A stretch of DNA of 18,223 nt, from NCBI GenBank assembly GCA_036277635.1, contig DASUMP010000187.1, positions 1 to 18,223 on the forward strand. Reading direction: 5' to 3'. A program made the translations under genes and the position numbers. Below, piece by piece: positions 13,125-18,223 of this stretch (its first letter is position 1; each line of letters begins with the position of its first letter). A model generated the notes under the pieces. That model saw only the letters and a program-made list of their open reading frames with translations, ran no database searches and had not been told where the DNA came from. The stretch is from DASUMP01 sp036277635. Its GTDB lineage: Bacteria; Actinomycetota; Acidimicrobiia; IMCC26256; PALSA-610.

Positions 13125-14483
13125 GTGCCTGTCCGCTTCGTCATCATCGGTGGGGGACCCGCGGGGAACACTGCCGCGACGGTCGCGGCGTCGCTCGGTG
13201 CCGAGGTCACGCTCATCGAGAGCGAGATCGTGGGTGGCGCGGCGCACCTCTGGGACTGCATCCCCTCCAAAGCGATGATCGCGACGGGTGGCGAGCTCAC
13301 CGAGCTGACCCACGCACGCTCGATGGGTCTGCGCGCCGACGGCGAGCTCGACGTGCATGCGCTGCGCGAGCGCGTCGCGCGCATCGAGCACGAGCTCCAC
13401 ACGGGCGTGCGCACGTTGCTCGAGTCACAGGGCGTGCACCTGCTGTCGGGGGTCGGCCGGCTGACGAGCCCGTACACCGTCGCGGTCGACGGCGTCGATG
13501 GCGTCGAGGAGATCGACGCCGACGCGATCCTGCTCGCCACCGGTTCGCGCCCGCGCATCCCCGACTGGGTCGAGATCGACGGTGAGCGCGTGCTGACGAC
13601 CCGGCAGGCGTACCCGCCGCCCGAGATCCCCGGTCACCTCGTCGTCGTCGGCTCGGGCGTCACCGGCGTCGAGTTCACCCACATGTTCAGCGCGCTGGGT
13701 TCGGCCGTGACACTGGTGGTGTCGCGCCAGCAGGTGCTGCCCGGCAAGGATGCCGAGGTCGCGGCCGTGCTCGAAGACGAGTTCCTCCGCCGGGGCGTCC
13801 AGCTGTTGAAGGGCGCCCGTGCCGAAGCGATCGACCGCACCGACGACGGCGTGGTCGTCCGCTGCAACGACGGCCGCTCCGCCGCCGGTTCGCACGCGCT
13901 GCTGTGCATCGGTTCGTTGCCGAACATCGAGGCGCTCGATGTCGAGAAGGCCGGCATCGAGGTCAGCGGATCCGGGCACGTCCCCGGCAACCGGCACAGC
14001 CAGACGAACGTGCCGCACATCTACGTCGCCGGTGACCTGTCGGGTCGGCTGCCCCTCTCGTCGGTGGCGTCGATGCAGGGACGCAAGATCGCAGAGCACG
14101 TGATGGGGTTGACCGCGCGTGCGCATCGGCACCTCGACTACGACAAGGCAGCGTCCGCGATCTTCACCGATCCCGAGATCGCCGAGGTCGGCATGGCGGA
14201 AGCGGAAGCCTTCGCCGCCGGACGCAAGCTCCGGGTCACCAAGGTGCCGTTCTCGGCCAACCCGAAGGCGCTCATCAACGGCGACACGCGCGGGTTCGTG
14301 AAGGTGTTGTCGGATCCCGCGACCGGTGTCGTGCTCGGCGGCTCGATCGTCGGGCGCAATGCGGCTGAGCTCATCAGCGTCATCGCAGTCGCGGTCACCA
14401 ACGGTCTGAAGGTCGTCGACATCGTCGATTCGCTGCTCGTGCACCCCGCACTCGCCGAGTCGCTCGCCGACGCCGCGTACTGA
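13125..14483 (+). CDS. lpdA: LpdA-like flavoprotein disulfide-reductase homologue lacking the redox Cys pair
   Basis: A 452-residue protein with the complete two-dinucleotide-fold and dimerisation layout of the pyridine nucleotide-disulfide oxidoreductases. FAD motif FVIIGGGPAGNTAA is at 5-18, the NAD(P)H motif VVVGSGVTGVEF lies mid-protein, the second FAD motif is VPHIYVAGDLSG, and the C-terminal HPALAE (His440, Glu445) is kept. The redox motif is altered: family CxxxxC becomes A40-H-L-W-D-C45 (GGAAHLWDCIPSKA), so the first Cys is missing and no disulfide can form. As I recall, Mycobacterium tuberculosis LpdA (Rv3303c) also lacks this pair and works as an NAD(P)H:quinone reductase, the best available model here. 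It is therefore unlikely to be the E3 of a 2-oxoacid dehydrogenase. GTG 13125 has TAGCCT 6 nt upstream. The epimerase gene begins 5 nt after its stop. Confidence 0.87.
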   Translation: MPVRFVIIGGGPAGNTAATVAASLGAEVTLIESEIVGGAAHLWDCIPSKAMIATGGELTELTHARSMGLRADGELDVHALRERVARIEHELHTGVRTLLESQGVHLLSGVGRLTSPYTVAVDGVDGVEEIDADAILLATGSRPRIPDWVEIDGERVLTTRQAYPPPEIPGHLVVVGSGVTGVEFTHMFSALGSAVTLVVSRQQVLPGKDAEVAAVLEDEFLRRGVQLLKGARAEAIDRTDDGVVVRCNDGRSAAGSHALLCIGSLPNIEALDVEKAGIEVSGSGHVPGNRHSQTNVPHIYVAGDLSGRLPLSSVASMQGRKIAEHVMGLTARAHRHLDYDKAASAIFTDPEIAEVGMAEAEAFAAGRKLRVTKVPFSANPKALINGDTRGFVKVLSDPATGVVLGGSIVGRNAAELISVIAVAVTNGLKVVDIVDSLLVHPALAESLADAAY

Positions 14484-14488
14484 GCGAC

Positions 14489-15436
14489 GTGCGCGCGCTG
14501 GTCACCGGCGTCGCCGGTTTCGTCGGCAGTCACCTGGCCGACGCACTGCTCGCGCGCGGCGAGCGCGTCGTGGGTGTCGACTGCTTCACCGACTACTACG
14601 ACCCGGTGGAGAAGCGCACGAACCTCGCGACCGCGCGCACACGCGCGGGTTTCGAGCTCGTGGAGCGCGATCTGGCCGACGGGTCTCTGTCCGAGGTGCT
14701 CGACGGTATCGACGTCGTGTTCCATCAAGCCGCACAGCCCGGCGTCCGTCTCTCGTGGTCCGACGGGTTCGCCGCTTACGTGCACCACAACGTCGTCGCC
14801 ACGCAGCGACTGCTCGAAGCGGTGGTCGACGCGCGCACGCCGCGCGTGGTCTACGCGTCGAGCTCGTCGGTCTACGGGCAACAGCCGCGGTACCCGACGC
14901 GAGAGACCGATCTCCCGGCGCCGCACAGCCCGTACGGCGTCACGAAGCTCGCGGCCGAACAGCTGTGTGGCGCGTACGCGCGGAACTTCGCCGTCGGGGT
15001 GGTGTCGCTGCGCTACTTCACCGTGTTCGGTCCGCGGCAACGACCCGACATGGCGATCCATCGCTTGTGCGAAGCCGCGATCACGGGAAGTCCGTTCCGG
15101 CAGTTCGGCGATGGGCTCCAGAACCGCGAGTTCACGTACGTCGACGACATCGTGGCCGGCAACCTGCTCGCGGCCGACAGCGAGGTCGAGCCGGGCACCG
15201 TCGCGAACCTCGCCGGCGGCGGGGAGATCGCGTTGCGTGACTTGATCGCACTCGTCGAGGAGGTCAGCGGCACGGCGGTGACCGTGGAGCACCAGCCCGC
15301 GCAGCCGGGTGACGCCCGACGCAACGGTGGGGCGATCGACCGAGCACGCGAGTTGTTCGGGTGGGAGCCCAGGGTCACGCTGCGCGAGGGCATCGAGCGT
15401 CAGCTCGCGTGGCACCGCGCGCGGGTCACTCGATGA
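14489..15436 (+). CDS. NAD-dependent sugar-nucleotide epimerase (extended SDR; UDP-glucuronate/UDP-glucose 4-epimerase type)
   Basis: A 315-residue extended short-chain dehydrogenase. The NAD motif GVAGFVGSHL has Gly7, Gly10 and Gly13. VVGVDCFTDYYDPVEKRTNL (28-46) is especially like UDP-glucuronate 4-epimerases. The catalytic set is the Ser run at 124-127 (YASSSSVYG) with Tyr149 and Lys153 (YGVTK). FTVFGPRQRPDM, FGDGLQNREFTYVDDI and AQPGDARRNGGAIDRARELF are substrate-domain landmarks. It should invert C4 of a UDP-sugar for glycan synthesis; the exact sugar is uncertain, since UDP-glucose 4-epimerases (GalE) of this size look similar. GTG 14489 begins 5 nt after the LpdA-like gene, so the two are probably cotranscribed although functionally unrelated. 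Its end overlaps the convergent carboxylase gene by 11 bp. Confidence 0.87.
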   Translation: MRALVTGVAGFVGSHLADALLARGERVVGVDCFTDYYDPVEKRTNLATARTRAGFELVERDLADGSLSEVLDGIDVVFHQAAQPGVRLSWSDGFAAYVHHNVVATQRLLEAVVDARTPRVVYASSSSVYGQQPRYPTRETDLPAPHSPYGVTKLAAEQLCGAYARNFAVGVVSLRYFTVFGPRQRPDMAIHRLCEAAITGSPFRQFGDGLQNREFTYVDDIVAGNLLAADSEVEPGTVANLAGGGEIALRDLIALVEEVSGTAVTVEHQPAQPGDARRNGGAIDRARELFGWEPRVTLREGIERQLAWHRARVTR

Positions 15437-17207
15437 CGGCGAGCACGTCTCCGGTGCCGACGGCGGCGCCCGCCGCGACCTTGATCTCGACGACGGTCCC
15501 GGCCTTCTCGGCGTTGATGTGGTTCTCCATCTTCATCGCTTCGAGCACCAGGATCGCCTGACCGATCTCGACCGTCGCGCCCACCTCGACGAGCACCTTC
15601 ACGATCGTGCCCTGCATCGGCGCGGTGACCGTGCCGCCGCCGACCGAGCCGCCGGTTCCGCCGCTCGCCGCCTTGGGTCGCGGCCGGGGGCTCGTGCGGG
15701 CGGCCGCGCCGGGCGCGCTCACCGGGGCGTCGGGCAGCCACACCTTGACGGAGAAGCGCTTGCCCGCGACTTCGACCGGCACGGTGTGCGCGACGAGCTC
15801 GGGCGCAGCGTCGCCGTCGGCCGCCACGGGCGCGGGAGTCGCCGCGGGCGTGTGGGCGGCGAAGAGCGCGTGGTCGACTTCGTCCTCCACCCACTTCGTG
15901 GAATGGCGGACCGCGGCGAAGTCGGGATGCTGCAGCAGGGCGAGATGCGCCGGGGTGGTGGATCGGACGCCGTCGATCTCGAACTCCTCGAGCGCCCGCA
16001 CCATGCGAGCGATCGCGCGATCGCGGGTCGCGGCGTGCACGACGAGCTTGCCCACGAGGTTGTCGTAGAACTGCGAGACGTTGTCGCCCTGCTCGTAACC
16101 GCCGTCCCATCGCACGCCCGGGCCGCTCGGAGGCCGGAGCCGGGTCAGTGCGCCGGGCGAAGGGCGGAACCCCTTCGACGGGTCTTCCGCGTTGATCCGA
16201 CACTCGATCGCGTGCCCACGGATCTCGATCGACTCCTGCGTGAACGACAGCGCTTCGCCGGACGCGACGCGCAGCTGTTCGGCGACGAGATCGCGACCGG
16301 TGACCTCCTCGGTGACGCAGTGTTCGACTTGGAGGCGAGTGTTCATCTCGAGGAAGAAGAATTCGTCGTCTTGGTAGAGCATCTCGACGGTGCCGGCGTT
16401 CACGTAGCCGCACGCGAGCGCCACCTTCACGGCGGCTTCGCCCATCGCGCGACGCGTGGCGTCGGGGATGCCCGGTGCCGGCGCTTCCTCGATGAGCTTC
16501 TGGTGTCGGCGCTGGGTGGAGCAGTCACGGTCGCCGAGGTAGACGGCGTTGCCGTGCGTGTCGCAGAACACTTGGATCTCGACGTGGCGCGGGCGCGTGA
16601 GGTAGCGCTCCATGTAGGCCTCGGGACGCCCGAAGTACGCCTGCGCCTCGCGCGTCGCCGAGTCGAACGACGCCTGCGCGTCCTCGGGACCCGCGACGAC
16701 CTTCATGCCGCGTCCGCCGCCGCCGTAGGCGGCCTTGATCGCGATCGGGTAGCCGTGCGTGGCGCCGAACTCGAGGATCTGCGCGACGTCGGTGATCGGC
16801 GTGGTCGTGCCCGGGACCGACGCGACGTCGGCGCGTTCGGCGGCCAAGCGCGACGAGATCTTGTCGCCCATGATCTCGATGGCCTCGGGCGGCGGCCCGA
16901 TCCATGCGACGCCGGCGTTCGCCACGGCGCGCGCGAAGTCGGCGTTCTCCGAGAAGAACCCGTACCCCGGGTGCACGCCGTCGGCTCCCGACCGTGCGAT
17001 CGCGTCGAGGATCGCGGGCGTGTTCAGGTAGCTCTCGGCTGCGGTCTGCCCGCCGAGCGCGTAGGCCTCGTCGGCGTAGCGCACGTGGAGCGCATCGCGG
17101 TCGAGCTCCGAGTACACCGCCACCGTTGCGATGCCGAGCTCCCGGCACGTGCGCATCACGCGCACCGCGATCTCTCCACGGTTCGCGACGAGGATCTTCG
17201 ACAGCAC
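15426..17207 (-). CDS. Acetyl-/propionyl-CoA carboxylase alpha subunit (biotin carboxylase + BCCP)
   Basis: A 593-residue fusion of biotin carboxylase and biotin carboxyl carrier protein. ILVANRGEIAVRVMRTCREL (5-24) opens the BC N-domain, HPGYGFFSEN is at 79-88, the ATP-grasp Gly-rich loop GGGGRGM at 162-168, and the catalytic FFLEMNTRLQVEH at 284-296. A BT-like middle region and an Ala/Pro/Gly linker lead to the BCCP domain, with biotin-attachment Lys559 in EAMKMEN. The subunit carboxylates its own biotin using ATP and bicarbonate; a separate beta subunit, not in the window, passes the carboxyl group to acetyl- or propionyl-CoA. Without the beta subunit, substrate cannot be decided. GTG 17207 has GGAG 8 nt upstream. 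The biotin ligase gene lies divergently 49 bp away with overlapping promoters, so enzyme and modifier are paired. The stop overlaps the epimerase end by 11 bp. Confidence 0.95.
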   Translation of the reverse strand: MLSKILVANRGEIAVRVMRTCRELGIATVAVYSELDRDALHVRYADEAYALGGQTAAESYLNTPAILDAIARSGADGVHPGYGFFSENADFARAVANAGVAWIGPPPEAIEIMGDKISSRLAAERADVASVPGTTTPITDVAQILEFGATHGYPIAIKAAYGGGGRGMKVVAGPEDAQASFDSATREAQAYFGRPEAYMERYLTRPRHVEIQVFCDTHGNAVYLGDRDCSTQRRHQKLIEEAPAPGIPDATRRAMGEAAVKVALACGYVNAGTVEMLYQDDEFFFLEMNTRLQVEHCVTEEVTGRDLVAEQLRVASGEALSFTQESIEIRGHAIECRINAEDPSKGFRPSPGALTRLRPPSGPGVRWDGGYEQGDNVSQFYDNLVGKLVVHAATRDRAIARMVRALEEFEIDGVRSTTPAHLALLQHPDFAAVRHSTKWVEDEVDHALFAAHTPAATPAPVAADGDAAPELVAHTVPVEVAGKRFSVKVWLPDAPVSAPGAAARTSPRPRPKAASGGTGGSVGGGTVTAPMQGTIVKVLVEVGATVEIGQAILVLEAMKMENHINAEKAGTVVEIKVAAGAAVGTGDVLAVIE

Positions 17208-17215
17208 GAGGGCGG

Positions 17216-17219
17216 CTCC
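17216..17219 (-). promoter_or_regulatory. Shine-Dalgarno sequence (GGAG) of the carboxylase alpha gene
   Basis: On the minus strand GGAG lies 8 nt before GTG 17207 and supports that start. The mRNA leader would be about 30 nt, unlike the leaderless birA opposite. Confidence 0.6.
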
Positions 17220-17243
17220 GGACGGGGTCGGGCGGACGGCTCG

Positions 17244-17249
17244 TATCCT
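17244..17249 (+). promoter_or_regulatory. Predicted -10 box (TATCCT) of birA
   Basis: TATCCT lies 7 nt before ATG 17257, consistent with a leaderless transcript and with choosing this start over the open frame upstream. It overlaps a minus-strand -10 box almost completely. Confidence 0.55.
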
Positions 17250-17250
17250 A
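17245..17250 (-). promoter_or_regulatory. Predicted -10 box (TAGGAT) of the carboxylase alpha gene, overlapping the birA box
   Basis: Read on the minus strand, the five bases shared with the birA box plus one more give TAGGAT, 37 nt before GTG 17207. The two polymerases could not occupy the site together, so expression of enzyme and ligase may be mutually competitive. Confidence 0.4.
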
Positions 17251-17256
17251 CGGTCG

Positions 17257-18069
17257 ATGCCCGATCCGACGGCCAGTCACGCGCGCCCGCCCGGCGATCC
17301 CGGTGATCGAGGCGTGAGCGCACGACTCGACGGGACGCGGTTCACCGACGTGCGTTGGTTCGCCGAGATCGACTCGACCAACCGATACCTCCTCGACGAG
17401 GCCGCGCGGGGTGCCGCCGAGGGGATCGTCGCCGTGGCGGACTCGCAGTCGGCGGGGCGCGGCCGGCTGGGTCGCCAGTGGCAGAGTCCGCCGGACGCGT
17501 CGTTGCTCGCCTCGGTGTTGCTGCGCCCCGCGCTCGCCACGGAGCACGTGCCGTTGCTCGTCACCGCAGCCGCGCTCGCGGCGGCGGACGCGGTGGAGGG
17601 CCTGTCGGGCATCGTGGTGCGACTCAAGTGGCCGAACGACCTCGTGGTGGGTGCGCGCAAGCTCGCCGGCGTCCTCGCCGAGGCGATCCCCGGACAGGCC
17701 GTGGTCGTCGGGATGGGCCTGAACGTGCAGTGGGACGTGGTGCCGCCGGAGCTCGACGGGATCGCCACCGCGTGCAACCTCGAATCCGACGTCGCCGTCG
17801 ACCGAGTCGACCTGCTCGTCGAGTGGCTCACGCGCTACGACGCGCGCATCGGTGCGCTCGCGACGCCCGACGGCCGCGATCGCCTCCGCGCCGATGCCCT
17901 CGCCCGTTCTGCCACGATCGGCCGGCGGGTGCGCGTCGAGCTCGCCGCTCGTGTCGTCGAAGGAGTCGCGACCGACCTCACCGAGCTCGGACACCTCGTG
18001 GTCACCCGCGACGACGGCACGATCGACACGGTGGTGGCCGGCGACGTCGTGCACGCGCGTCCGGCGTGA
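17257..18069 (+). CDS. birA: Biotin--[acetyl-CoA-carboxylase] ligase, monofunctional
   Basis: A 270-residue biotin protein ligase that activates biotin as biotinyl-AMP and attaches it to the carrier-protein Lys. The biotinyl-AMP loop GRGRLGRQW spans 67-75, preceded by DSQSAG, KWPNDL is at 124-129 with Lys135 in GARKLAGVL, and VVGMGLNVQ follows. The C-terminal segment (~215-270) is the SH3-like domain. There is no N-terminal helix-turn-helix, so it cannot repress biotin genes as E. coli BirA does; this is the class I form. ATG 17257 has a TATCCT box 7 nt upstream; the frame is open further back inside the carboxylase region but without similarity. The first ~25 residues (rich in Pro, Gly, Asp) are not conserved, and an in-frame GTG near residue 20 is a possible alternative start. 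The obvious target is the carboxylase next door. Confidence 0.93.
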   Translation: MPDPTASHARPPGDPGDRGVSARLDGTRFTDVRWFAEIDSTNRYLLDEAARGAAEGIVAVADSQSAGRGRLGRQWQSPPDASLLASVLLRPALATEHVPLLVTAAALAAADAVEGLSGIVVRLKWPNDLVVGARKLAGVLAEAIPGQAVVVGMGLNVQWDVVPPELDGIATACNLESDVAVDRVDLLVEWLTRYDARIGALATPDGRDRLRADALARSATIGRRVRVELAARVVEGVATDLTELGHLVVTRDDGTIDTVVAGDVVHARPA

Positions 18070-18144
18070 TCACAACTGCGTCCATTGAAGCGATCACCCC
18101 CATATGTGCGGCAATCGCTGCAATGAACGAGGAGTCGGGGCGCA
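18070..18144. other. Gene-free spacer of lower GC between convergent genes
   Basis: The 75 bp between the birA stop and the end of the next minus-strand gene hold no gene. The first 60 bases are only about half G+C, clearly below the surroundings, and include CATATG. GTGATC (18066-18071) and GATCAC (18092-18097) could pair as a 6-bp stem with a 20-nt loop, but there is no U-tract, so I do not call a terminator. Confidence 0.5.
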
Positions 18145-18223
18145 TCAGCGCGCCGCGTGCTCGCGGACGAGGCGTTGGAACTCGGCGCCTCGGTGGGCGT
18201 ACGACGTGAAGCGGTCGTAGCTC
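18145..18223 (-). CDS. C-terminal end of an unidentified protein (runs off the right edge)
   Basis: On the minus strand a TGA at 18147-18145 closes a frame that is open to the window edge and has G/C-rich third positions like the real genes. The readable tail is SYDRFTSYAHRGAEFQRLVR plus EHAAR, 25 residues. The charged helix-like ending looks like a genuine protein C-terminus, but I do not recognise the family from so little. It is convergent with birA. The call rests on frame, codon bias and gene spacing only. Confidence 0.5.
   Translation of the reverse strand, partial: SYDRFTSYAHRGAEFQRLVREHAAR

Noticed and set aside
12125..15436. galT plus the epimerase as a Leloir galactose operon
   Set aside because: The genes are not on one transcript (galT is divergent), no galactokinase is present, and the epimerase N-terminal region resembles UDP-glucuronate epimerases at least as well as GalE.
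18066..18097. Possible rho-independent terminator after birA
   Set aside because: The stem is only 6 bp with a 20-nt loop, overlaps the stop codon and lacks a U-tract.
1..18223. CRISPR arrays, tRNA or rRNA genes, insertion sequences, prophage or integrative-element signatures
   Set aside because: No regularly spaced repeats, no RNA-gene sequence patterns, no transposase or integrase motifs and no flanking repeats were seen; gene density and composition are uniform.

Overview
This is an 18.2 kb, very GC-rich chromosomal stretch with strong G/C bias at third codon positions. It looks like Actinomycetota. The F420-type luciferase-like oxidoreductase, the Asp-type MurA, the LpdA-like flavoprotein and the many leaderless genes behind TAnnnT -10 boxes fit that phylum; an uncultured Acidimicrobiia-like lineage is my best guess, but that is inference. 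No tRNA, rRNA, CRISPR array, transposase, phage or plasmid gene was seen. Coding density is very high, with no gene-free stretch above 100 bp.

Layout. (1) 1-716, minus: N-terminal part of a GT4 glycosyltransferase, divergent from (2) a plus-strand run 785-4214: S9 prolyl-oligopeptidase-type peptidase, a KANL3/Tex30-like alpha/beta hydrolase (ATGA overlap) and a lactate/malate dehydrogenase-family enzyme. (3) 4227-5435, minus: L-2-hydroxyglutarate oxidase, convergent with the dehydrogenase. (4) A plus-strand run 5509-10303: stand-alone class III cyclase domain, enoyl-CoA hydratase/isomerase homologue, MurA, NifU-type Fe-S carrier, MeaB GTPase and a second enoyl-CoA hydratase. (5) A minus-strand run 13060-10315: GalT, SRPBCC protein, LLM oxidoreductase and STAS protein. 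(6) Divergent plus-strand LpdA-like flavoprotein and sugar-nucleotide epimerase, 13125-15436. (7) Minus-strand biotin carboxylase/BCCP alpha subunit (15426-17207), divergent from plus-strand biotin ligase BirA (17257-18069). (8) The last codons of a minus-strand gene at the right edge.

The genes mostly serve central and lipid metabolism. The carboxylase alpha subunit and its biotin ligase form a natural pair. MeaB points to a B12-dependent methylmalonyl-CoA mutase elsewhere, and the enoyl-CoA hydratases fit acyl-CoA breakdown. The lactate/malate-type dehydrogenase and the L-2-hydroxyglutarate oxidase could be linked through metabolite repair.

I found no convincing new multi-gene system. The most interesting material is at finer scale. 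At least eleven genes have a TAnnnT -10 box 6-9 nt before the start codon, and in three cases its TAG is the stop codon of the preceding gene. A mirrored 9-bp motif sits before two divergent start codons, and two opposing -10 boxes overlap between birA and the carboxylase gene. Several enzymes carry substitutions at key residues: MurA Cys to Asp, STAS phospho-Ser to Glu, enoyl-CoA hydratase Glu to Gln, LpdA first Cys to Ala, and loss of the dehydrogenase cofactor Asp.
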